NCBI RefSeq assembly: GCF_937616625.2
Contig: NC_065570.1
Location: 36,029,665 to 36,093,664, forward strand
Reading direction: 5' to 3'
Source: Mercurialis annua
Lineage: Eukaryota > Streptophyta > Magnoliopsida > Malpighiales > Euphorbiaceae
Length of the DNA stretch: 64,000 nt
In this document: positions 53,101 through 64,000 of the stretch, piece after piece
Layout: every line of letters begins with the position of its first letter
Numbering within the stretch: position 1 is the stretch's first letter
The notes under the pieces: generated by a model
The model's database searches: none
What the model saw: only the letters and a program-made list of their open reading frames with translations
Told to the model about the DNA's origin: nothing
Made by a program: the position numbers and the translations under genes

Positions 53101-53227
53101 TATAACCTAACCATGTTTAGGTAATCAGAACGACGCATTAGAGACACTTGTGACGCGACATAAGCATGGTAATCGAAACGACGCATTAAAGAGACACTTG
53201 TTACGCGACATAAGCATGGTAATCGAA
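50143..53227 (+). repeat. HOR-A copy A6, rearranged (3085 bp)
   Basis: This is a long-type HOR-A copy with two private changes. One 345-bp module (CAAGTGTTTTCACGCGCACA at 51101 and again at 51446) is duplicated. About 434 bp are missing near 52741, where the unit goes directly to ATATTACTTAACCATGCTTA. The net difference from the 3174-bp unit is 89 bp, matching its length. It also has a 10-bp loss at ACATATAGTTTC near 50371, shared with A8 and A9. Confidence 0.9.
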
Positions 53228-56200
53228 ACGACGCATTAAAGAGACTTGAAACGCGCAATACTAATCTAGCGTCACTTTTTACGCACGCTTTGCGTAATAT
53301 AACCTAACCATTTTTAGGAAATCGAAACGACGCGTTAAAGAGACTTGAGTAACGACATATTAATCTAGCGCCAGTTTTCACGCACACTTTGAGTAATATA
53401 ACCTAACCATGCTTAGGTAATCGGAACAACGCGTTAAAGAGACTTGAGACGGGACATACTAATCTAGTTTCACTTTTCACGCACTCTTTACGTAATATAA
53501 CCTATTCATGCTTAGGTAATTGGAATACGCATTAAAAAGACTCGAGACACGACATACTAATCTCGCCTAAAATAACCTAACCATGCATAGGTAATCGGTA
53601 CGACGCGTTAAAGAGACTTGAGACACAACAAACTAATTTGTTGTCACTTTAACATGCACACTTTGCGTAATATAACCTAACCATGCTTAGGTAATCAGAA
53701 CGACGCGTTAGAGACACTTCTAACGCGACATAAGAACAGTAATCGAAACGACGCGTTAAAGCGACTTGAAACACGCCATACTAATCTAGCGTCACTTTTC
53801 ACGCACACTTTGCGTATTACAACCTAATCAAGATTAGGAAATGAGAACAACGTGATAAAGAGACTTATTGCGTAATATAACCTAACCATGCTTAGGTAAT
53901 CGGAACGACGCGTTAAAGAGAGTTGAGATGCGACATACTAATCCAGCGTCCCTTTTCACGCACACTTCGCGTAAAATAACCTAACCATGCTTAGGTAATC
54001 GGAACGGCACGTTAGAGACACTTGCAACGCGACATACTAATATATTGTCACTTTTCACGCACACTTTGCGTAATATAACCTAACCAAGTTTTGGTAATCA
54101 GAACGACGTTTACAGAGCCTTGTAAAGCGACATAAGCATGGTAATCGAAACGATACATTAAAGAGACTTGAGACACGACATACTAACCTAGCAAGTGTTT
54201 TCACGCGCACATCGCGTAATATAACCTAAGCATGCTTTTGTAATCGGAACGACGCGTTAAAGAGAGTTGAGATGCGACATACTAATCTAGCGTCCTTTTT
54301 CACGCACACTTCGCGTAAAATAACCTAACCATGCTTAGGTAATCGGAACGGCACGTTAAAGACACTTGCAAAGCGACATACTAATCTATTGTCACTTTTC
54401 ACGCACACTTTGCGTAATATAACCTAACCAAGCTTTGGTAATCGGACCGACGTGTTACAGAGACTTGTAAAGCGACATAAGCATGGTAATCAAAACGATA
54501 CATTAGAGAGACTTGAGACGCGCCATACTAATCTAACGTCACTTTTCACGCACAGTTTGCATAATATAACCTAACCATGGTTAGGTAATCGGAACGAAGC
54601 ATTAAAGAGAATTGAGACACGACATACTAACCTAGCAATAGTGTTCAAGCACACATTGCGTAATATAACCTAACCATGCTTAGGTAATCGGAACGACGTG
54701 TTAAAGAGACTTGGGACAAGACATAATAATCTATTTTCACATTTCACGCACACTTTGTGTAATATAACCTAACCATGCTTAGGTAATCGGAACGACGCGT
54801 TAGAGAGACTTGTGACGCGACATAAGCATGGTAATCGAAATGACGCGCTACAGAGAATTGAGACACGACATACAAATCTATTGTCGCTTTTCACGCACAA
54901 TTTGCGTAATATAACCTAACCATGTTAGGTAATCGGAACGAAGCATTAGAGAGACTTGAGATGCGACATACTAATCTAGCGTCACTTTTCACGCACAGTT
55001 TGCTTAATATAACCTAACCATGCTTAGGTAATTGGAGCGCCACGTTAGAGAGACTTGTGACACGACATACTAATCTAGCGTCACTTTTCACGCACACTTT
55101 ACGTTAACTAAAACATGCTTAGGTAATCGGAACGACGCGTTAGAGAGACTTGTGAGACGACATAAGCATGGTAATCCAAACGGCGCGTTACAGAGACTTG
55201 AGAAGCACCATACTAATCTAGCTTCACTTTTTACGTACGCTTTGCGTAATATAACCTAGCCATTCTTAGGTAATCATAACGACGCGTTAAAGATACTTGA
55301 GAAGCACCATACTAATGTATTGTCACTTTTCACGCACACTTTGCGTAATATAACCAAACCATGCTTTGGTAATCGAAACAACGTGTTAGAGAGACTTGTA
55401 ACGTGACATATGAATTGTAATCGAAACGATACGTTAAAGAGACTTGAGACGCGCCATACTAATCTAACGTCACTTTTTACGCACACTTTGCGTAATATAA
55501 CTTAACCATGCTTAGGTAATCGTAACAACACGTTAAGTAGACTTGTGATTCGACATACTAATCTAGCGACACTTTTAACGCGCACCTTGCATAATATAAC
55601 ATAACCATGCTTTGGTAATCGGAACGAAGCGTTAAAGAGACTTGAGACGTGACATACTAATCTAGTGTCACTTTTCACGCACACTTTGCTTAATATAATC
55701 TAAACATGCTTAGTTAATCGAAACGACGCGTTACAGAGAATTGAGACACGACATACTAATCTATTGTCACTTTTTACGCACACTTTGCGTAATATAACCT
55801 AGATGTGTTAGAGAGACTTGTAACGTGACATAAGTATGGTAATCGAAACGATACGTTAAAGAGACTTGAGACGCGCCATACTAATCTAACGTCACTTTTT
55901 ACACACACTTTGCGTAATATTACTTAACCATGCTTAAGTAATCGTAACAACGTGTTAAGAAGACTTGTGACGCGACATACTAATCAGCGACAGTTTTAAC
56001 ATAACCATGCTTTGGTCATGGGAACGACGCGTTAAAGAGACTTGAGACGTGACATACTAATCTAGCGTCACTTTTCACGCACACTTTGCGTAATATAATC
56101 TAACCATGCTTAGATAAAGGGACTTGAGACGCGACATACAAATCTAGCGTCACTTTTTGCGCACACTTTGTGTAAAAGAACCTAACCATGCTTAGGTAAT

Positions 56201-56401
56201 CGGAATGACGCGTTAAAGAGACATGAGATGCGACATACTAATCTATTTTCACTTTTCACGCACACTTTGCATAATATAACCTAACCATGCATAGGTAATC
56301 AGAACGACGCATTAGAGACACTTGTGACGCGACATAAGCATGGTAATCGAAACGACGCATTAAAGAGACACTTGTTACGCGACATAAGCATGGTAATCGA
56401 A
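53228..56401 (+). repeat. HOR-A copy A7 (full, 3174 bp)
   Basis: This is a full-length copy with the same architecture as A1 and A2 more than 47 kb away, including ACCTAGATGTGTTAG and all nine short units. It shows that the long form is present in both HOR-A blocks. Confidence 0.93.
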
Positions 56402-58263
56402 ACGACGCATTAAAGAGACTTGAAACGCGCAATACTAATCTAGCGTTACTTTTTACGCACGCTTTGCGTAATATAACCTAACCATTTTTAGGAAATCGAA
56501 ACGACGCGTTAAAGAGACTTGAGTAACGACATATTAATCTAGCGCCAGTTTTCACGCACACTTTGAGTAATATAACCTAACCATGCTTAGGTAATCGGAA
56601 CAACGCGTTAAAGAGACTTGAGACGGGACATATAGTTTCACTTTTCACGCACTCTTTACGTAATATAACCTATTCATGCTTAGGTAATTGGAATACGCAT
56701 TAAAAAGACTCGAGACACGACATACTAATCTCGCATAAAATAACCTAACCATGCATAGGTAATCGGAACGACGCGTTAAAGAGACTTGAGACACGACAAA
56801 CTAATTTGTTGTCACTTTAACATGCCCACTTTGCGTAATATAACCTAACCATGCTTAGGTAATCAGAACGACGCGTTAGAGACACTTCTAACGCGACATA
56901 AGAACAGTAATCGAAACGACGCGTTAAAGCGACTTGAAACACGCCATACTAATCTAGCGTCACTTTTCACGCACACTTTGCGTATTACAACCTAATCAAG
57001 ATTAGGAAATGAGAACAATGTGATAAAGAGACTTATTGCGTAATATAACCTAACCATGCTTAGGTAATCGGAACGACGCGTTAAAGAGAGTTGAGATGCG
57101 ACATACTAATCCAGCGTCCCTTTTCACGCACACTTCGCGTAAAATAACCTAACCATGCTTAGGTAATCGGAACGGCACGTTAGAGACACTTGCAACGCGA
57201 CATACTAATATATTGTCACTTTTCACGCACACTTTACGTAATATAACCTAACCAAGTTTTGGTAATCGGAACGACGTTTACAGAGCCTTGTAAAGCGACA
57301 TAAGCATGGTAATCGAAACGATACATTAAAGAGACTTGAGACACGACATACTAACCTAGCAAGTGTTTTCACGCGCACATTGCGTAATATAACCTAAGCA
57401 TGCTTTTGTAATCGGAACGACGCGTTAAAGAGAGTTGAGATGCGACATACTAATCTAGCGTCCTTTTTCACGCACACTTCGCGTAAAATAACCTAACCAT
57501 GCTTAGGTAATCGGAACGGCACGTTAAAGACACTTGCAAAGCGACATACTAATCTATTGTCACTTTTCACGCACACTTTGCGTAATATAACCTAACCAAG
57601 CTTTGGTAATCGGAACGACGTGTTACAGAGACTTGTAAAGCGACATAAGCATGGTAATCAAAACAATACATTAAAGAGACTTGTAACGTGACATAAGTAT
57701 GGTAATCGAAACGTTACGTTAAAGAGACTTGAGACGCGCCATACTAATCTAACGTCACTTTTTACGCACACTTTGCGTAATATTACTTAACCATGCTTAA
57801 GTAATCGTAACAACGTGTTAAGAAGACTTGTGACGCGACATACTAATCAGCGACAATTTTAACATAACCATGCTTTGGTCATGGGAACGACGCGTTAAAG
57901 AGACTTGAAACGTGAGATACTAATCTAGCGTCACTTTTCACGCACACTTTGCGTAATATAATCTAACCATGCTTAGATAAAGGGACTTGAGAAGCGACAT
58001 ACAAATCTAGCGTCACTTTTTGCGCACACTTTGTTGAAAAGAACCTAACCATGCTTAGGTAATCGGAATGACGCGTTAAAGAGACATGAGATGCGACATA
58101 CTAATCTATTTTCACTTTTCACGCACACTTTGCGTAATATAACCTAACCATGCTTAGGTAATCAGAACGACGCATTAGAGACACTTGTGACGCGACATAA
58201 GCATGGTAATCGAAACGACGCATTAAAGAGACACTTGTTACGCGACATAAGCATGGTAATCGA
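56402..58263 (+). repeat. HOR-A copy A8, short form (1862 bp)
   Basis: This has the short HOR-A form with the 1.31-kb internal deletion, joined at ACATTAAAGAGACTTGTAAC and followed by CGAAACGTTACG near 57708. It retains the CTTATTGCG stub, unlike A4 and A5, and shares ACATATAGTTTC with A6 and A9. Confidence 0.91.
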
Positions 58264-60128
58264 ATCGACGCATTAAAAAGACTTGAAACGCGCAATACTC
58301 ATCTAGCGTCACTTTTTACGCACGCTTTGCGTAATATAACCTAACCATTATTAGGAAATCGAAACGACGCGTTAAAGAGACTTGAGTAACGACATATTAA
58401 TCTAGCGCCAGTTTTCACGCACACTTTGAGTAATATAACCTAACCATGCTTAGGTAATCGGAACAACGCGTTAAAGAGACTTGAGACGGGACATATAGTT
58501 TCACTTTTCACGCACTCTTTACGTAATATAACCTATTCATGCTTAGGTAATTGGAATACGCATTAAAAAGACTCGAGACACGACATACTATTCTCGCATA
58601 AAATAACCTAACCATGCATAGGTAATCGGAACGACGCGTTAAAGAGACTTGAGACACGACAAACTAATTTGTTGTCACTTTAACATGCACACTTTGCGTA
58701 ATATAACCTAACCATGCTTAGGTAATCAGAACGACGCGTTAGAGACACTTCTAACGCGACATAAGAACAGTAATCGAAACGACGCGTTAAAGCGACTTGA
58801 AACACGCCATACTAATCTAGCGTCACTTTTCACGCACACTTTGCGTATTACAACCTAATCAAGATTAGGAAATGAGAACAACGTGATAAAGAGACTTATT
58901 GCGTAATATAACCTAACCATGCTTAGGTAATCGGAACGACGCGTTAAAGAGAGTTGAGATGCGACATACTAATCCAGCGTCCCTTTTCACGCACACTTCG
59001 CGTAAAATAACCTAACCATGCATAGGTAATCGGAACGGCACGTTAGAGACACTTGCAACGCGACATACTAATACATTGTCACTTTTCACGCACACTTTAC
59101 GTAATATAACCAAACCAAGTTTTGGTAATCGGAACGACGTTTATAGAGCCTTGTAAAGCGACATAAGCATGGTAATCGAAACGATACATTAAAGAGACTT
59201 GAGACACGACATACTAACCTAGCAAGTGTTTTCACGCGCACATTGCGTAATATAACCTAAGCATGCTTTTGTAATCGGAACGACGCGTTAAAGAGAGCTG
59301 AGATGCGACATACTAATCTAGCGTCCTTTTTCACGCACACTTTGCGTATAATAACCTAACCATGCTTAGGTAATCGGAACGGCACGTTAAAGACACTTGC
59401 AAAGCGACATACTAATCTATTTGTCACTTTTCACGCACACTTTGCGTAATATAACCTAACCAAGCTTTGGTAATCGGAACGACGTGTTACAGAGACTTGT
59501 AAAGCGACATAAGCATGGTAATCAAAACGATACATTAAAGAGACTTGTAACGTGACATAAGTATGGTAATCGAAACGTTACGTTAAAGAGACTTGAGACG
59601 CGCCATACTAATCTAACGTCACTTTTTACGCACACTTTGCGTAATATTACTTAACCATGCTTAAGTAATCGTAACAACGTGTTAAGAAGACTTGTGACGC
59701 GACATACTAATCAGCGACAGTTTTAACATAACCATGCTTTGGTCATGGGAACGTCGCGTTAAAGAGACTTGAGACGTGACATACTAATCTAGCGTCACTT
59801 TTCACGCACACTTTGCGTAATATAATCTAACCATGCTTAGATAAAGGGACTTGAGAAGCGATATACAAATTTAGCGTCACTTTTTGCGCACACTTTGTTT
59901 AAAAGAACCTAACCATGCTTAGGTAATCGGAATGACGCGTTAAAGAGACATGAGATGCGACATACTAATCTATTTTCACTTTTCACGCACACTTTGCGTA
60001 ATATAACCTAACCATGCTTAGGTAATCAGAACGACGCATTAGAGACACTTGTGACGCGACATAAACATGGTAATCGAAACGACGCATTAAAGAGACACTT
60101 GTTACGCGACATAAGCATGGCAATCGAA
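58264..60128 (+). repeat. HOR-A copy A9, short form (1865 bp)
   Basis: This is collinear with A8 with scattered substitutions, and has the same deletion junction near 59574. Both carry GACTTGAGAAGCGA in the unit after CTTAGATAAAGG, which supports A8 and A9 as neighbours duplicated together. Confidence 0.91.
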
Positions 60129-61310
60129 ACGACGCATTAAAGAGACTTGAAACGCGCAATACTCATCTAGCGTCACTTTTTACGCACGCTTTGCGTAATA
60201 TAACCTAACCAATTTTAGGAAATCGAAACGACGCGTTAAAGAGACTTGAGTAACGACATATTAATCTAGCGCCAGTTTTCACGCACACTTTGAGTAATAT
60301 AACCTAACCAATCGGAACAACGCGTTAAAGAGACTTGAGACGGGACATACTAATCTAGTTTCACTTTTCACGCACCCTTTACGTAATATAACCTATTCAT
60401 GCTTAGGTAATTGGAATACGCATTAAAAAGACTCGAGACACGACATACAAATCTCGCATAAAATAACCTAACTATGCATAGGTAATCGGAACGACGCGTT
60501 AAAGAGACTTGAGACACGAAAAACTAATTTGTTGTCACTTTAACATGCACACTTTGCGTAATATAACCTAACCATGCTTAGGTAATCAGAACGACGCATT
60601 AGAGACACTTCTAACGCGACATAAGAACAGTAATCGAAACGACGCGTTAAAGCGACTTGAAACACGCCATACTAATCTAGCGTCACTTTTCACGCACACT
60701 TTGCGTATTACAACCTAATCAAGATTAGGAAATGAGAACAACGTGATAAAGAGACTTATTGCGTAATATAACCTAACCATGCTTAGGTAATCGGAACGAC
60801 GCGTTAAAGAGAGTTGAGATGCGACATACTAATCCAGCGTCCCTTTTCACGCACACTTCGCGTAAAATAACCTAACCATGCTTAGGTAATCGGAAAGGCA
60901 CGTTAAAGACACTTGCAACGCGACATACTAATATATTGTCACTTTTCACGCACACTTTGCGTAATATAACCTAACCAAGCTTTGGTAATCGGAACGACGT
61001 TTACAGAGCCTTGTAAAGCGACATAAGCATGGTAATCGAAACGATACATTAAAGAGACTTGAGACACGACATACTAACCTAGCAAGTGTTTTCACGCGCA
61101 CATCGCGTAATATAACCTAAGCATGCTTTTGTAATCGGAACGACGCGTTAAAGAGAGTTGAGATGCGACATACTAATCTAGCGTCCCTTTTCACGCACAC
61201 TTCGCGTAAAATAACCTAACCATGCTTAGGTAATCGGAACGGCACGTTAAAGACACTTGCAAAGCGACATACTAATCTATTGTCCCTTTTCACGCACACT
61301 TTGCGTAATA
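60129..61310 (+). repeat. HOR-A copy A10, truncated (about 1182 bp)
   Basis: This follows HOR-A from its start to about unit position 1190, then breaks off mid-monomer at TTTGCGTAATA and joins AGACACTTGAGACACG, a diverged monomer series. It marks the right edge of the second HOR-A block. Confidence 0.9.
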
Positions 61311-62645
61311 AGACACTTGAGACACGACATACTAATCTAGCGTTAGTTTTCACGCACACTTTGCGTAATATAACCTAACCATGTCTAGGTAATCGGAACG
61401 ACGAGTTAAAGAGACTTGTGATGCAACATACTAATCAATTGTTACTTTTCACGCACACTTCGTGTACTATAACCTAACCATGCTTAGGTAATCAGAACGA
61501 CGCGTTAGAGAGACTTCTGACACGACATAAGCATGGTAATCGATAGGACGCGTTAATGAGACTTGAGACGCGCCGTATTAATCTTGCGTCGCTTTTTACG
61601 CACACATTGCGTAACATAACTTAACCATGGTTAGGAAATCGGAACGATGCGTTAGAGAGACTTGAGACGCGACATACTAATCTAATGTCAATTTTCAATC
61701 ACACTTTGCGCAATATAACCTAACCATGCTTAGCTAATCGGAACGACGCGTTAAAGAGACTTGTGACGCGAAATACTATAACCAAACCATGCTTGGGTAA
61801 TCCGAACGACGCGGTAAAGAGACTTAAGATGCGACATACTAATCGATTGTCACTTTTAACGCACACTTTGCATAATATAACATAACCATGGTTAGTTAAT
61901 CGGAACGACGCATTAGAGAGACTTCAGACGCGACATACTATCCTAGCATTACTTTTCACGCGTACTTTACGTAATATAACCTAACCATGCGTAGGAAATC
62001 GGAACGACGCGTTAGAGAGACTTGTGACGCGACATAAGCATGGTAATCGAAATGACGTGTTAAAGAGACTTGAGACACGCCATACTAATCTAGCGTCACT
62101 TTTCACGCACATTTTGCGTAATATAACCTAACCATGCTTAGATAATTGGAACGACGAGTTAAAGACACTTGAGATGCGACATACTAATCTAGCGTCAGTT
62201 TTCATGCACACTTTGCGTAATATAAACTAACCATGCCTAGGTAATCGGAACAACGCATTAAATAGACTTGAGACGCCACATACTAATCTATTGTCACTTT
62301 TCACACACACTTTGCGTAATATAACCTATCCATGCTTAGGTAATCGGAACGACGCAATAAGAGACTTGAGCCACGACATACTAATCTATTATTACTTTTC
62401 ACGCACACTTTGCGTAGCATAACCTAACCATGCTTTGTTAATCGGAACAACCCGTTAGAGAGACTTGTGAAGCGAGATAAGCATGGTAATCGAAACGATG
62501 CGTTAAAGAGACTTAAGACGTGACATACTAATCTAGCGTCACTTTTCACTCAAACTTTGCATAACCTAACCTAACCATACTTAGGTAATTGGAACAACTC
62601 GTAAAAGAGCCTTGAGACACGACATACTAATCTAGCGTCACTTTT
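61311..62645 (+). repeat. Diverged monomers between HOR-A and X2
   Basis: About thirteen satellite units, with truncated monomers near 61785 and 62345, lie here. This series has no counterpart next to X1 at the left side of the window, where HOR-A (A3) joins X directly. No gene is visible. Confidence 0.85.
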
Positions 62646-64000
62646 CCCACACACTTTGCGTAATATAACCTAACCATGCTTAGCTAATCGTAACGACGCG
62701 ATAAATAGACTTGCGAAGCGACATTCTAATAAATTGTAATTTTTCACTCACACTCTGCGTAATATAACCTAACCATGCTTAGGTAATTGAAACGATGCGT
62801 TAAAAACACTTATGACGCGACATACTAATCTTGCGTCAGTTTTCACGCATACTTTGCGCAATATAACCATGCCTAGGTAATCGGAACGACGAGTTAAAGA
62901 GACTTGTGACCCAACATACTAATCTATTGTTACTTTTCACGCACACTTTGCGTACTATAACCTAACCATGCTTTGCTAATCGAACGACACGTTAGAGACT
63001 TGTGACGCGACATAAGCATCGTAATCGAAGCGATGCGTTAAAGAGACTTGAGACGCGACATACTTATCTAGCGTCACTTTTCAAGCTAACTTTGCGTAAT
63101 ATAACCTAACCATGCTTAGGTACTCGGAAAAAATCGTTAATGAGAATTGAGACGCGACAAATTAATCTAGCGTCACTATTCAAGAACACTTTGCGTAATA
63201 TAATCTAACCATGCTTAGGCAATTGGAACAATGTGATAAAGAGACTTGAGACGCGAAAAACTAATCTACCGTCACTTTTCACGCACACTCCGCGTAATAT
63301 AGCCCAACCATGGTTAGGTAATCGGAACGACGCGTTAGAGAGACTTATGACGCGACATAACCATGGTAATCGGAACAACACGTTAATAATAAAACCTAAC
63401 GATGCATAGGAAATCGGAACGACACGTTAAACAGACTTGAGATGCGACATACTAATCTAGTGTCACTTTTCACGCACACTGTGCATAACATAACCTAACC
63501 ATGCTTAGGTAACGACACGTTAAACAGACTTGAGATGCGACATACTAATCTAGCGTCACTTTTCACGCACGCTTTGCGTAATATAACCTAACGATGCATA
63601 GGAAATCTGAACACCACGTTAGAGAGACTTAAGACGCGACATACTAATCTATTGTCATTTCTCACGCACACTTTGCGCAATATAACCTAACCATGCTTAA
63701 GTAATTGGAAGACGCGTTAAATAGACTTGAGATGCGATATACTAATCTATTGTCATTTTTCACGCACACTTTGCGTAATATAACCTAACTATGCTTAGGT
63801 AATCAGAACGACGCGTTAGAAAACTTCCGACGCGACATAAGCATGGTAATCGATACGACGCGTTAAAGAGACTTGAGACGCGCCATACTAATCTAGCGTC
63901 ACTTTTTACACACACTTTGCATAATATAACCTAGCCATAAGGGTGATAGGAACGACGCGTTAAAGAGACTTGAGACGCGACATACTAATCTAGTTTCACT
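62646..64000 (+). repeat. Segmental duplicate X2 (partner at 6923-8275)
   Basis: This is the same unit series as X1 in the same orientation, continuing to the window edge with an offset of 55,723-55,725 bp. It differs by point changes such as GCGATAAATAGACTTGCGAAG against GCGAAAAATAGACTTGCGACG. Both HOR-A blocks are therefore followed by the same flank. Confidence 0.92.

Larger units (their letters stand above)
1..64000 (+). repeat. Tandem satellite array, 99-bp basic monomer
   Basis: Apart from two insertions, every line of the window carries the same ordered boxes: CCTAACCATGCTTAGG, GGAACGACGCGTT, GACTTGAGACGCGACATACT, CTAGCGTCAC and CACGCACACTTTGCG. The spacing between identical boxes in undamaged units is 99 bp, giving several hundred monomers. 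By hand count the consensus is about 43% G+C with nine CpG. Orientation is uniform except at 35272-37769. The family is not one I recognise. Array length, HOR organisation and insertions of a MITE and plastid DNA suggest plant heterochromatin; a centromeric role is possible but cannot be shown from sequence. Confidence 0.97.

Noticed and set aside
61311..62645. Unique gene-bearing spacer between HOR-A and X2
   Set aside because: All boxes of the satellite monomer are present in order; only the unit series is different.

Overview
This window contains no host gene. It is almost entirely one tandem satellite with a basic monomer of 99 bp, interrupted by two foreign insertions: a 283-bp Stowaway-like MITE (9538-9820) and an A+T-rich fragment of about 268 bp (40149-40416) that reads as a piece of a plastid gene, most likely ycf1/TIC214. 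A nuclear satellite carrying both a Stowaway-type MITE and plastid DNA points to a flowering plant, probably a centromeric, pericentromeric or other heterochromatic array. I do not recognise the satellite family, so the species is left open.

The monomer has fixed landmarks: a near-palindromic box (CCTAACCATGCTTAGG), GGAACGACGCGTT, a GACTTGAGACGCGACATACT box, CTAGCGTCAC (alternates CTATTGTCAC and CTAGCAACAG) and CACGCACACTTTGCG. A second class of about 50 bp (a half-monomer, marker ATAAGCATGGTAATCG) is interspersed among the full units. Mixtures of long and short units build higher-order repeats (HORs).

Layout: HOR-A (3.17 kb) occupies 1-6922 as two full copies and a truncated third. A diverged array with segmental duplications (X1, Y1, Z1-Z3) and the MITE follows to 18240. 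HOR-B (3.14 kb, two copies, a chimera containing HOR-A sequence) covers 18241-24518, followed by an HOR-A remnant. Old diverged monomers fill 25416-38539, including the second Y copy and a block of about 2.5 kb in inverted orientation (35272-37769). HOR-D (1.36 kb, two copies, the second holding the plastid insert) leads into HOR-C (2.79 kb, two copies, again with HOR-A sequence at its end). HOR-A then returns as seven copies of 3.17, 3.09, 1.86, 1.81 and 1.51 kb plus a truncated end (46822-61310). The window closes with diverged monomers and X2, a second copy of the segment at 6923-8275.

Nothing here works as a gene system. The interest lies in the array's history: unequal exchange within matching monomer boxes, inherited deletion marks, an inversion, a dated organelle insertion and a CpG-rich consensus decaying to TG/CA. 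All short open reading frames of 60-90 codons across the array are by-products of a 99-bp (33-codon) repeat. Coordinates of repeat boundaries were found by eye and may be off by a few bases (tens of bases in diverged parts).
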